Made by a program: the position numbers and the translations under genes. The notes beneath the pieces are model-generated. The model was not told where the DNA came from. It searched no databases and saw nothing but the letters and a program-made list of their open reading frames with translations. 64,000 bases of DNA from contig NC_084892.1 of assembly GCF_958979055.1 (NCBI RefSeq), positions 2,187,501-2,251,500 on the forward strand, in the 5' to 3' direction. This DNA is from Alnus glutinosa. Its lineage: Eukaryota; Streptophyta; Magnoliopsida; Fagales; Betulaceae. Below are positions 1-9,920 of this stretch, piece after piece. Numbering within the stretch: position 1 is the stretch's first letter; the number at the start of each line of letters is the position of its first letter.

Positions 1-359
1 AAAATGTATTTTTCACAAGTTAAGAGATACGAGTCACTTTATTAGAGTAGTTTGTAAGAATTAGCTATAAATCATTTTGTAGCTAATATTTGTCTATATT
101 TAATGGGATCACATATGGGTGAAAATGCATTTTGCTTTCCTCCCCCTCCGGCGAGAAGTTTTACCTTTTTTTTTTTTTTTTTTTTTTATATTGCTTTCAA
201 TGTTTAAAAAGTGGCAATCGACATCTTTCGAAGTTTTAACCGTCAGTAAGTTTACCTATTCCTTAACCATTTCTGCTTTCCTTTTTTAGGGGATGAAGTC
301 TCTAAAATGCCCCTATGGGTAACAGGCTCCAATAGTGATATGTTAGCTATGTTATAGGC
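1..359. other. AT-rich intergenic start of window
   Basis: No coding region is supported. The stretch has a long T run near 165-187 and otherwise plain AT-rich sequence. It leads into the duplicated 3' flank of the first DUF247 gene. Confidence 0.6.
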
Positions 360-799
360 GTTCAGCAATAGTACTTTAGCTGGGTCGCAGGCTCCAGCAA
401 TAACGTATGTTGGCTCTTCGTTGGCCACATTTGTTGCTAACGACATTGTGAGCCCCCTATGTTGACACGTTGAGTTAGGGCATCAACATCATTTGGATTG
501 AGCCCTTGAGAGCCCCTTTTATACGGTCTTGGCATAAAATGACTATTTTTTGCCTTCCAAGAATAACATGCCATGTCAGTACAGCACACCAAAACACTAT
601 AGGCTGAAAACACCCGATCACACCAAATCCATGGGAAAAAATCGAAACCTTGATTTCTTTTTTCGGCTGAGCTTCTCTTTGGTGGAAACCCACTATCTAT
701 CACTCTCACTCCAAAGATCTACATTCTCCCTATCAGATTTGCACAAAAGACAATCACCAGAGATCGCACAAAACAATAATACAGCGAGAGTCTGATCCA

Positions 800-1021
800 A
801 TGGAGGCGGGAATTGCCGGCAACGATGAAGTCTCTCTGGCCACGACGATCTCCAGATGGAGTTTCAAAGTGTCGCAGCGGTACCAACACGTGCTGGACAA
901 GTCGACCCTGCACATGCTCCAACGTTGGATCGCGTTCCTCATTGTGGCCGCCGTCCACGTGATCCACGTGTACCTCATCCAATACTTTTACATCATCTCG
1001 TACAGTCTCAGAATCTTTTGA
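800..1021 (+). pseudogene. RER1: Captured N-terminal fragment of RER1 (ER retrieval receptor)
   Basis: The 73-residue reading frame matches the start of plant RER1 proteins: YQHVLDK, then QRWIAFLIV, then VYLIQ.FYIISY, the first membrane hairpin of this family. Full RER1 is about 190-200 residues and sits in Golgi membranes, returning ER membrane proteins to the ER. Here the frame stops just where LLNLLIGFLSP-type sequence would follow, and the DNA beyond is unrelated, so only the first exon region was taken up. The start at 800 follows a UTR-like CA-rich leader. It lies inside the MULE at 508-1461. Whether it is transcribed is unknown; a stable product is unlikely to act as RER1. Confidence 0.8.
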
Positions 1022-1296
1022 CTGTTTCATGAATAGAGTTGAATGTGTTTGTGGATTGGAATTTCAAGCGGAATCTTGTGGATATTTAGTTATTGACCGA
1101 AAATATTGGGGATTTTGATTAGGGTCCACTAATCTAATATACCCATTACAAGTTTGAATGTTTCTTGGTGTGATGTTTGGGAAGGGGATTGGAAGTAATG
1201 GTGTATTTTGTTGACTTTTCTATTCTTCCTTTTTTCTTTGTTATTTTTTGGAATGTTTTTCCTGGTTGGTGGGGATGAAGGCTCATTCTCTTGCTT

Positions 1297-1337
1297 CGCC
1301 TCTTTTTGTGAAGTTCGCCTCTTTTTGTGAAGTTTGT
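1297..1337. repeat. Short tandem duplication inside the MULE
   Basis: Two direct copies of a roughly 20-bp unit containing CGCCTCTTTTTGTGAAGTT lie back to back. This is a local slippage-type duplication near the right terminal repeat. Confidence 0.7.
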
Positions 1338-2075
1338 CAATTAGGTGTGATCAGGTGTTTTTAGCCTATAGTGTTTTGGTGTACTAAACCAACGTGGCAT
1401 GTTATTATTGGAGAGCAGAAAATAGCCTTTTTATGCGAAGACCTGATAACAGTTATACTCTTGAGGTCTTTTGCTTTGAATGTGAAACCGTATATTTTGG
1501 GTTGAAAAAATAGCCCTCAACATCCCCTTTTCATTTTTGATTTTTTCCTCATAGAGTCTAGCATTTTGATGAAGCCGTATATGTTACACAATATTTGCCT
1601 AAGAAGCGGGATTACAAACTATTGATTTGCACCCTTAGCCTTACAATCTAGTGATTGCTTAATTAGTTTAATTCCTCATCCCATTCACTAACATTTCCAT
1701 TTATAAAGCACATTTTCAACACTTAATTCTTGCCGTACTATTTGTGAAAACGCATCGAAAAATTGCTGGTTGATCTCTCTTTGCTTTCTTCTCTGCTTCC
1801 ACAAACAAAGACGGCATTATGCAACATAGTCCCTTTGAAAAATGATTGTGTTTGGTTCTGTTAGAATATAAATTAAATGATTAAATTATTCATTTTTATC
1901 GGCCTAAATTTTTGGAATAAGTAGTGATTTAACCAGTGTAATCATAGAAAGCCCAACCGGGCCCCATCACACAATATTGTTGAATTGTTTGCACTTATTT
2001 TTGTAGGATATGTCAATAAACAAATCCATCATCTTGGTCAGGGGCGGAGGGAGGGGGGTCAAGGGGAGTCAAATG

Positions 2076-2122
2076 CCCCCCCCCCCCCCCCCCCCACCCC
2101 CCCCCCCCCCCCCCCCCCCCCC
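2076..2122. repeat. Poly-C tract (C20-A-C26)
   Basis: An almost pure run of cytosines interrupted by one adenine near the left end of the hAT-like element. The length may be unreliable because such runs are hard to sequence. Confidence 0.9.
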
Positions 2123-2287
2123 TCACCTCCTAAAAATTCTCTATACCTTTAGTAAAATTTCTCTCAATGTCCCCCCCTTAGAAATTCATCAAGGGGCAAA
2201 TTTGCCCACCCTTTACCCTCTACCATGATTTTTTCTGTCACAAACTCACGTTTCAGTAATTAGGTCAAAGAAAATTACAGACGTTGT

Positions 2288-3470
2288 GATGCAAGACGAG
2301 ACAAGAATAAATGTCATTTAGTTTTAATTAAATTATTAGTTTTTGTTTGTAATTCAATAATGGGCTTGGCCCACAACTAGTCATGTTAGTTTAAGTTATT
2401 TGTCATTTTAAAGTAGGCTTGACCCTTGGCCCAAAGTCAGTCACATTAGGGTTAGTGTCTATTTAATCATATTGTTCTGTTGTAATAGACAAATTACGAT
2501 GAATGCAAATTATGTTTGTTTCTTTGAGGTGTGACTCATCTGGTGGAGAGACGCTGTCAAAGCCAGTGAGACGCTGATTTGTTCTTCTTTATTGTTAATT
2601 TGGTGAGACTCCAGGTTAGCAAAAGGTTTATCTTTATAATTTTCTGTTTGTATTAATTCCTGCTGCGTCAATTTAATGATGCATGACAAGATAAGAATAA
2701 ATATGTCATTTAGTTTTAATTAAATTATTAGTTTTTGTTTGTAATTCAATAATGGGCTTGGCCCACAGTTAGTCACGTTAGTTTAAGTTATTTGTCATTT
2801 TAAAGTAGGTTTGGCCCTTGGCCCAAAGTCAGTCACATTAGGGTTAGGGTTAGAGTGTCTATTTAAGCTTATTGTTATGATGTAATAGACAGATTATGAT
2901 GAATGAAAATTATGTTTGTTTTTTTGAGGTGTGACTTCTCTGGTGGCGAGACGCTGATAAAGCCAGTGACACGCTGGTTTGTTCTTCTTTATTGTTAATT
3001 TGGTGAGACTCCAGGTTAGCAAAATGTTTATCTTTATAATTTTCTGTTTGTTTTAATTCCTGCTGCGTCAATTTAATGATGCAGGGCGAGACAAGAATAA
3101 ATATGTCATTTAGTTTTAATTAAATTATTAGTTTTTGTTTGTAATTCAATAATGAGCTTGGCCCACAGTTAGTCACGTTAGTTTAAGTTATTTGTCATTT
3201 TAAAGTAGATTTGGCCCTTGACCCAAAGTCAGTCACATTAGGGTTAGGGTTAGAGTGTCTATTTAAGCATATTGTTCTGTTGTGATAGACAGATTATGAT
3301 GAATGAAAATTATGTTTGTTTCTTTGAGGTGTGACTTATTTGGTGGTGAGACACTGCCAAAGCCAGTGAGACGCTGATTTGTTCTTCCTTATTGTTAATT
3401 TGGTGAGACTTCAGGTTAGCAAAAGGTTTATCTTTATAATTTTTTGTTTATTTTAATTCCTGTTGCGTCA
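2288..3470. repeat. Three tandem copies of a ~390-400 bp unit
   Basis: Units begin at 2288, 2678 and 3078, each opening with a GATGCA.G.C.AG-type start and ending in TGCTGCGTCA (TGTTGCGTCA in the last). They differ by scattered substitutions and small indels. Each contains a TCTATTTAA-like box followed by TGTAATAGACA, which recalls an LTR promoter/poly(A) region, but the origin is not established. The array lies within the hAT-like element. Confidence 0.85.
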
Positions 3471-4079
3471 CGTTGAAGAAGGGTGAAGGTTGAAGACAAA
3501 GAGGGTTTTTTTACTTTTTTGTTTTGTCTTCAAAACGTGCTGTTTAACTAAGTTGCAATGTTGAAACGCTCATTTAAACAAAGCACCTTGAAGGCCCAAA
3601 CTTATGATGCACAACTTACGATGAAAAAAAGCCAACAAGACACATCTAAACTTTCAGTCTTAGATAGTTTTTTGTCTTCTTCTAAACTCTGATAATTTCA
3701 TTTGCAAAGTGATAAGGTACAAAAAAAAATCGAATGGTTCAATAATTCATAAGGCACAATGTCTTCTTAAAAAATTTCAGCATTTACGTATGTAATAAAC
3801 TTTTGTAGTGATTAGTTTTTATATTTGAATTGTTCTTTTAAATTAATATTTTTTATATTTAGATTGCTCTTTTTGTAATTGTTTTTATTTAATTATTTAT
3901 GAATGTATATAGTTTTTGTTTCATATTTTAATTGTATAAAATATATAATTGTAGTTACCTAATATTATGGAGAGCAATGATTATATTGAACTCCAATGAA
4001 ATTCTAAACGAGTTTTGTGATGTAGATTCAATAAATTTCCCAGTAGATCTTGTTTAAGAAAAAAAAAAAAAAAAAAGCT

Positions 4080-4340
4080 TATGATTACCATCGTAGTGAT
4101 ACAGATCAAATTCGAAGAGTATATCTACAAAATGGACATTGCCAACAAATTAATCATAATTTTCCACAAACACAATTTTAAAAAAAATGGCATTGTTTTA
4201 ATTTAGCATGATTCAAAGAATATGATGAATGGTTGGAATATAACATTTCAAAAGATGCTGCATATTGCTTGTTTTGTTATCTTTTCAGACCAGATACTAG
4301 AAATCAAGCAGGTGGATACTCGTTTATTACTTAAAGGTTT
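4080..4340 (+). pseudogene. hAT transposase fragment, zf-TTF region
   Basis: Translated piecewise, the DNA gives YDYHRSDTDQIRRVYLQ at 4080-4135 and then KEYDEWLEYNISKDAAYCLF and CYLFRPDT at about 4214-4300. These are the conserved blocks of the TTF-type zinc finger at the N-terminus of plant hAT transposases with a hAT dimerisation domain. Frame changes and stops separate the blocks, and no dimerisation domain is seen, so this is a dead fragment of a plain DNA transposon. Confidence 0.8.
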
Positions 4341-4561
4341 AAAAATTGAAAAAAAAAAAAAGAATAAAAAATTAAGAGAAGTTACATGCAGAATCATGTG
4401 GGGGCTCGCAATAATGCACATAATCGACTTTATTTTTTTAATATTTTAATTAATTTCTGTTCAACTTTATTTTTTTATTCAAAAATAAAATAAAATTAGT
4501 AAGTCCCCTAAACAAAAATTCTGGCTCTGCCACCTATCCTGGTGCATGCTTACATCCTAGT

Positions 4562-6133
4562 TTAGTTTTTAGGATGTACATAATGATCATAGATGGTGTA
4601 GTAGGTCTGCAAAAATGTAAGCACGGATAGCACCAGGGCAACCAATGCTGAAATCCACAACCATGGCTTGTCAAAATACTCACGCTTGAAGCTCGTCCAC
4701 TGCCTATTGAGCCTATTCTGATAATACTCGTTAACATTGAAGAACAAGCTCCACAAATTAATGTAATCAATATCAAAGGTCAAGTCCTTTCCCAAAATGT
4801 TGATGAAGCACGCAGCCTCGGCGTCCGTCCCAATGTAATTGTCAATGACGTGGCGGTCACAAAGGTACTCGACATCCCCGGCTGTGTTTACAAGGCAGCC
4901 CAACAAAAGGGCGTAGACGGAGAAGTGCTTGGAACTGTTACTGTGGCGTTGCTCAAACGCAACGCAGTTCACCAGGAAAGAGCACATGAAATCATTGAGA
5001 ATTATATTGGGTATCTCAATCACACGGTCTCGGAATTCAGCCACCAACAAGTAGTCCTTACGCGGATTGACCTTAATCCCCGCACGGCGGAGCTTCGAGA
5101 CACTGGGAATAGTATCAAATGGTTTGTACCAGTACTCTAGTGGGAATCCTTCATCACGATCCTGAAGCATTGCTTCATGATCGGGTGGTATAAAAATTGA
5201 CCGAACCATGTCCAGTAAATGCAAGAATCTGAGATCGTGGAGCCGGGACTTGTCTCCGTTGTATCGAATTCCCAGTATCGCAGAAAAAACTTTTATGCCG
5301 ATAAAGGACAAAGACTGATCTGTACCGTGCCAAGTCATCCTTGAAAGTAGAAATAACTCTTGCAGAACAAAAGATGGGATCTGATTCTCAAGAAAGAGCA
5401 AGTCCCCGTAGATGTTCAGTAATATTACCCTCCTCATCCGGGCAAAAGGGTGGCGTTTAACTTCCCGTGTCTCTTCGATTTCCACCGAGTAAAGAAAGTG
5501 AAGCAATTCTAAAATAAAACAACCATCAAGAACCATCATTTGGAGGAACTCACTGGTACTGAGGTTGATGGTTTCGGAATAACACTCTCTGGCTTTCTTT
5601 TCAAGTGGAAGTATGCTATCCAAGTAGACCTTTAGGTCTTGGGGCCTCTTGAGAATGTAGGCGAGGCACCGCCACTTGTGCTCCTCCATCATGTGGAGGT
5701 GAGGCTTGCCGCGGTGGTACGGTCCGATGGAGACCATCTGCGGCTCGTACGACTTACCGTTGATGTTCTTGAACCGCTGCGGAAGCCTGAAGATGCAAGG
5801 GTTTTCACCGGCGGCGGGTTCTCTACGTAACAATGGGGCAGTCATGGAGATCCTGTTTCTCATCATCTGTAGGAGGCCCTCGTCGACCCCTTCTTGACGC
5901 TGGCTTTCTATCGTGGCGTTGCTTTCTGACCTTGAGGTGTGTCTGGACATAGAGTGGTCTACATTAAGGCCCTCGTCGACCCCATCTTGACGCTGGCTTA
6001 CCATCGGGGTTTCGCTTCCTGACCTTGAGGTGCGTCCGGACATAGGGTGTTCAATATTGCTGAAGTACTCCTCTTGGTATTCATCAAAACTGACGATGTG
6101 ACTGGCTTCTCCTTGAACAAAATTGCTTCCCAT
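4562..6133 (-). CDS. DUF247 (UPF0481) protein, subgroup A, gene 1
   Basis: Intronless frame of 523 residues, a normal length for the plant UPF0481 family (At3g47200-like). The DUF247 core runs from about residue 113 (CIFRLPQRFK, then VSIGPYHRGK near 134-143) through LDGCFILELL (202-211), DLLFLENQIPSFVL (244-257), a FLHLLD..RSIFIP block near 303-316, and VNCVAFEQ (388-395). One C-terminal membrane helix lies at about 491-511, followed by a short tail. Ahead of the core is a serine-rich extension with a 31-residue tandem duplication (26-55 and 57-86). The start at 6133 is kept because the closest paralogue has the same MGSNFVQGEAS opening. A TATA-like box lies about 45 bases upstream. Biochemical function is unknown; membrane anchoring is inferred. 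Confidence 0.95.
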   Translation of the reverse strand: MGSNFVQGEASHIVSFDEYQEEYFSNIEHPMSGRTSRSGSETPMVSQRQDGVDEGLNVDHSMSRHTSRSESNATIESQRQEGVDEGLLQMMRNRISMTAPLLRREPAAGENPCIFRLPQRFKNINGKSYEPQMVSIGPYHRGKPHLHMMEEHKWRCLAYILKRPQDLKVYLDSILPLEKKARECYSETINLSTSEFLQMMVLDGCFILELLHFLYSVEIEETREVKRHPFARMRRVILLNIYGDLLFLENQIPSFVLQELFLLSRMTWHGTDQSLSFIGIKVFSAILGIRYNGDKSRLHDLRFLHLLDMVRSIFIPPDHEAMLQDRDEGFPLEYWYKPFDTIPSVSKLRRAGIKVNPRKDYLLVAEFRDRVIEIPNIILNDFMCSFLVNCVAFEQRHSNSSKHFSVYALLLGCLVNTAGDVEYLCDRHVIDNYIGTDAEAACFINILGKDLTFDIDYINLWSLFFNVNEYYQNRLNRQWTSFKREYFDKPWLWISALVALVLSVLTFLQTYYTIYDHYVHPKN

Positions 6134-6173
6134 TGCGGAGTTTTGTGTTTTAGACTATGGTCGTGAAATAGAA

Positions 6174-6180
6174 GTTTTAT
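6174..6180 (-). promoter_or_regulatory. TATA-like box of DUF247 gene 1
   Basis: On the minus strand the sequence reads CCATATAAAAC about 45 bases before the ATG at 6133, which would give a very short leader. The corresponding place upstream of the gene at 21001-22575 reads AAGAAAACTTCC, so the box is not kept there. Confidence 0.45.
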
Positions 6181-6369
6181 ATGGGCCGGGTTGGGGAGAG
6201 CTGCATAAATTATGCGGATATCAGTGTCACACAACTCTCTGTTTCAGACATTAACTAATTGAAGGTCCTATTTGAAAAGGGACGATGGAGAGTTTGAGGC
6301 CCTAGCTTCTTCTTTTCTTTTTGGCTCACAAAACGTGAAGTTGAGAGCAATATTTAATTATCAAGGTAC

Positions 6370-6660
6370 TCTTGTGGTGCGTGTGTATCGGAGCTGAATG
6401 TTCTTGTAAGTGAGGTTCCGAGTAATTCACAAGATAAGTACTGCAACAAGGAGCTTCACCCTTTGAATGGAACTCTGACTATATATCAAAGTGGTTCCGA
6501 CCGAGTAATCTAGAAGACATTGAAATTACGAGCTTAACCCTCTGAATGGAAATTTAAGTATCAAAGTGATCGAGGTTCCGAGAAATTTTACAAGACATTG
6601 CAATTACAAGCACCTTCACCCTTTGAATATTACTTTGATAAGTATCCTTGTTTACAGTGG
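6370..6660 (-). repeat. Degenerate ~70-80 bp repeats upstream of DUF247 gene 1
   Basis: About three to four imperfect units share GGTTCCGAG..AATT..ACAAG, then GAAATTACGAGC or a variant, then TTCACCCTTTGAATGGAA. The same units are found at 22690-22970 upstream of the subgroup A gene at 21001-22575, so the array is older than that duplication. A regulatory role is only a guess. Confidence 0.7.
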
Positions 6661-7397
6661 CATTATTGGGTCCTCGGTGTGAAATGAATTTTTTTGACTT
6701 TTGCTTTCATAAAATTATAAACAACCAGGTCCAGGTCCACAGCCGAGGGCTCAAATCAAAATTAAGTTGGTCAAACTTCAAAATTACAGTCTAGCCTGTA
6801 CAGTTAAACTTCAACTTTTGATGGGCTCAAATCAATCTCGCGTGGGCTCGCGGCCTAATATTTGCCATGAATGAGCAAGAAGTTCCCTCCAAAACACCGG
6901 CTTGTATCATACCATTTTAATTAAGGAAACTGATTTCTAATTGTTCTGGATTTATTGTTAAGTTTACTTACTCTTTGTTTTTAATTTTCATGTAATCTTC
7001 CCTTTTCTCCTTCCTCATCTTGAATAGAAAAAAAAAAAAAGAAGGAAATAATTGAATTTTTTTTTATTATTATGGTAATAGTATCCTCTTCTTTTTTTTT
7101 TTTTATTTTTTTTTTTTTCTAAATTATTACATTTTATTGTATTTCTTTTTTTTTTTTGTTGCTAATTATATTTTATTGTATTGTCACTAACATAATGCAT
7201 ATCATGTAGCAATTCATTTTTGCTTCCCCTTCAATAGTATAACTATAAAGGGGACCAAAAGCCACTTTAATTCAAATGCCCACCGCTTCAAAAAGCAGGA
7301 CAGCTGACGGCAAAAAAGTCATAACAATTTTGATCGGTTTCTCGGCATAACCCATGCATCCAAAATAAATAAATAAACTCCATTGAGAGAAAAGGAG
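6661..7397. other. Upstream intergenic sequence with homopolymer runs
   Basis: 6661-6800 aligns with the upstream flank of the gene at 21001-22575 (TTGGGTCCTCG, GTGTGAAATGAA and TTTGACTTTTGCTTTCA shared). Beyond 6900 there is only AT-rich sequence with A and T runs; no gene or named element is seen. Confidence 0.55.
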
Positions 7398-7650
7398 GAT
7401 TAGTAGGAGCGGTGGAGCCGGCATTTAAAATTGAAAAATGTTAGATTTACTACACCAATACAATAACTGTACAACAATCCTTCACATGAGGGTGGGTCCC
7501 ACATACTGGAGCCCATCCTCATGTGAGGGATTGTTGTACAGTTGTTGTATTGGTGTTGTACAAGAATCAAATCTTTTTTTAAAAAAAAAAAACCCGTGGG
7601 GCTTGGGGGGCTCAAGCCTCGAGGCTCTTGGTACGTAGCTCCACCCCTAA
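7398..7650. mobile_element. Small TIR element with nested foldback MITE
   Basis: ATTAG.AGGAGCGGTGGAGCC at the left and ATTAGGGGTGGAGCTA (reverse complement of the right end) form short inverted ends like those of the hAT-type MITE at 33145-33342. A foldback MITE (7434-7575) sits inside it. No coding capacity. Confidence 0.5.
7434..7575. mobile_element. Foldback MITE, copy 1 (CACATGAGGGTGGG family)
   Basis: A near-perfect palindrome of about 140 bp: the left arm contains ACACCAATACAA.AACTGTACAA and CACATGAGGGTGGG, the right arm their reverse complement. Two other copies occur at 17612-17757 and 17875-18007. Confidence 0.85.
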
Positions 7651-7804
7651 TTAGCTAGTAGCAGTATATTGAGGTTGGATCTAGATGTGGAAGTAGATGA
7701 CATGGTGTCATTGTCATTGGTGGCGGAGGTGGCCGGGATGGGTGAGATGATTGATCAGTTGAGAGAAATGTTAGCAAACAAAGGGTGCATGTTTAAGCTA
7801 TTAA

Positions 7805-7835
<31 letters not shown>

Positions 7836-7852
7836 ATGAATAAAAGTTTGGC
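7651..7852. other. Short exon-like stretch ending in a 30-G run
   Basis: 7660-7800 is less AT-rich and could encode an acidic peptide, but there is no recognisable match. It runs into an uninterrupted G30 tract at 7805-7834, followed by a short direct duplication of AATGAATAAAAGTTTGGCAA. Confidence 0.4.
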
Positions 7853-9390
7853 AAATGAATAAAAGTTTGGCAAACTGGAGTTCAAGAGAGACCATGCAAT
7901 CAAAAAAGTTCAGTCACGAGAGGCGTAGCTACGATATACATCAGAGTTAGATCAGATTTTCTGTTCAAACTTTTACTTAATAATTTATTTTTTATTTTAA
8001 TTAAATATTTTACGTGTTTGACTACGTTATCATGACCTGGATTTTACTTGTCACTTTTTATAACCATGACAAATTCAATCATATTTTTATACTCATATTT
8101 GCAGAATTTATTCAATAAAATTCAACTAAATAATTTCTCAAAACGTATAATATTAAACTATGAATTATATATCATTATAGAATTTGATTGGGTGGATTCA
8201 AGTAAACAATTCCTTTTGATCCAAGAATAAACCTAATTTTAAGGATTTAAAATATTTAGACCCAAAATTGAACTACTACCATGAACTGCACTAAACTAAA
8301 TCAACACAATTGATTGGGTTAATTTGACTCAGATATTATGATACTCAATAACAGTAGTACTCCCCTAGCGCGCAGCACTTTCACCAATTCACAAATTAAA
8401 GTTCTAGCCATTCTATTTAGGGTTGATAATTCTTAACATGACTCACAAATTCGACACGAATCTAACTCAAAATTAGTGGGTTAGGAAAGAGGTATATATG
8501 ACCTGTTTAATTAAGTAAGTCGGTTCATAGTTGATTTAATATAATCTTATACATATGTCTTGATATGACTTGAATACGATACGCAACATTTAAGGCTAAT
8601 AATTTTTTATACGACCCATAAACTCAATGCGAACCCAACATGGAATTAACCAATTATGATTATGAAATCTGACTCGTTTAATTAAATAGATTGAGTACGA
8701 TTAATATGTATAATCTTATACCAATATTTCAACACAACCGAACCCGACATAAGAAAATTATCAACCTTACCTACCCCTATCGGTCGCAAGAAAAAAGGTA
8801 TGTACCATCACATGCAGTACCTTTTTCTCCTACAACAATTTTTCCCTTTTTTTTTTATTTTTTTTTATTCTTTTATGAATATGTCGAGTAACATTATTCT
8901 TAGCTTTATGTCTTCTAAAATGTCATTTTTTAAGTTTATTATCAAATTTAAGATGATTATTATTAAATTTTGACCTCATAGTAATTTTAAATTTATATGA
9001 CATTTGCAAAAACACAAAATAATTTATAACCTTACTCGAATATGTCACATTACTTGCCCGCGTTTGATTGGACAATTTGTCCACCTCGCTAAAACAACAA
9101 CAAGGTTTGTGTGGTTGTAAAAGTTTGAATGTTAGATAGCCTCGCTAATAATTGATCGTAAAGTGATTGTGATTTGATGCAATCGTAGAAGAAGCAACGT
9201 GGCCATATCATGTGGTGTCGTTGAATGTTTGGTACTTATGACAGTAGGATGGGAATTGGGGGCCAACTTAATTGGCCAATTGAAAACGAAATCTTTATAC
9301 GTTGGATGTCCCATAACTTTTTGAAATAACAAAAGTATCATTGAGGAATTAATAAATCACATTTGCGTCCACGAATTAGCGTTCCATACA
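7853..9390 (-). repeat. Duplicated downstream flank, copy A (gene 2)
   Basis: About 1.5 kb aligns with 27832-29705 (copy B) and, in its distal part, with 43880-44830 (copy C). Landmarks include CAAGAGAGACCATGCAATCA, GAATTTATTCAATAAAATTC and, near the gene end, GATTTGATGCAATCGTAGAAG. In each case it precedes the 3' end of a minus-strand DUF247 gene, so it is the 3' flank of an ancestral duplication unit. No gene is seen in it. Confidence 0.8.
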
Positions 9391-9777
9391 ATATATATTT
9401 TGGGGACACATGTTGGGGAATATTTTGTAGACAAAATCCATAGACTTGGAATATACACCTTCAGGAATGGGGAGACACAGTCCGAATTGATAAAAAATTT
9501 AACTAAATACTTTTGTATCTTGTTGCTGACTATGGGATTGATCATATTAATTTTTTGTAGCAGCTAGTATAGTATTTGGATGTTTCTTAATTAATAATTG
9601 AAATTGTTTAATGTTATTTTGTTATATTAATTAAACATATAATATGTTTTCCCTTGTTATTTGTCACTTTCGATTATATATATTAAAAGGTATTACAAAA
9701 TTTGATTATTTTGAAATTATTTCCAAATAATCAAATTTTTTAAATTGAGAAACATGTTTAAACCAATGGAAAACGAA

Positions 9778-9920
9778 GGTTTCATGGCACATAAATCATG
9801 TGCCAGAAAATTGTGTTTGTTGGCATATAATTTATGTGCTAGAAAACCAAATTTTCTGACACATTATTTATGTATCAAGAATTTTCCTGTCACATAAGTT
9901 ATGTGCTACGAAATAAATTT
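9778..9920. repeat. Four ~40 bp palindromic repeats
   Basis: Four degenerate copies of a unit built around GGCACATAAATCATGTGCCAG, itself an imperfect palindrome, stand in a row. They resemble subterminal repeats of DNA transposons, but no transposon ends were recognised. Just before, at about 9690-9745, is another small inverted repeat around TCAAATTT. Confidence 0.65.

Larger units (their letters stand above)
508..1461. mobile_element. Mutator-like (Pack-MULE type) element carrying a RER1 exon
   Basis: Terminal inverted repeats of roughly 110-130 bp are visible: the left arm (508 to about 640) matches the reverse complement of the right arm (about 1335 to 1461) with mostly single-base differences. 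The element is bounded by imperfect 9-bp direct repeats at 499-507 and 1462-1470 (7 of 9 bases equal), as expected for MULEs. There is no transposase, so it is non-autonomous. The paralogous flank near 18305-18345 lacks the insertion and serves as an empty-site control. The interior holds a GC-richer exon-like piece at 800-1021 preceded by a 5'-UTR-like stretch, the hallmark of gene capture. Long-TIR MULE is the best family call; exact ends may be off by a few bases. Confidence 0.75.
360..2038 (-). repeat. Duplicated 3' flank of DUF247 gene 1 (interrupted)
   Basis: Seen: 360-507 aligns with about 18231-18320, 1483-1570 aligns with about 18345-18430, and 1930-2030 aligns with about 18440-18510 plus 19690-19705. 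The second set lies downstream of the subgroup A gene at 21001-22575, as this set lies downstream of the gene at 4562-6133. The two are therefore copies of one ancestral 3' flank, each broken up by different transposons. Stretch 1571-1929 holds no recognisable feature. Confidence 0.7.
2039..4541. mobile_element. hAT-type DNA transposon (zf-TTF family), degenerate
   Basis: The left end CAGGGGCGGAGG and the right end, which reads inward as CAGGATAGGTGGCAGAGCC, resemble hAT termini of the kind that begin CAGGGGCGGAG. The element sits in the 3' flank of the first DUF247 gene: the paralogous flank of the third gene reads straight through this point. The interior contains a recognisable zf-TTF transposase piece (about 4080-4340), a C-rich run, and a three-unit tandem repeat. 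No clear 8-bp target duplication could be found, so the precise ends are provisional. Confidence 0.6.

Noticed and set aside
252-709. Short overlapping frames near the left end
   Set aside because: They fall in the duplicated non-coding flank and the MULE terminal repeat.
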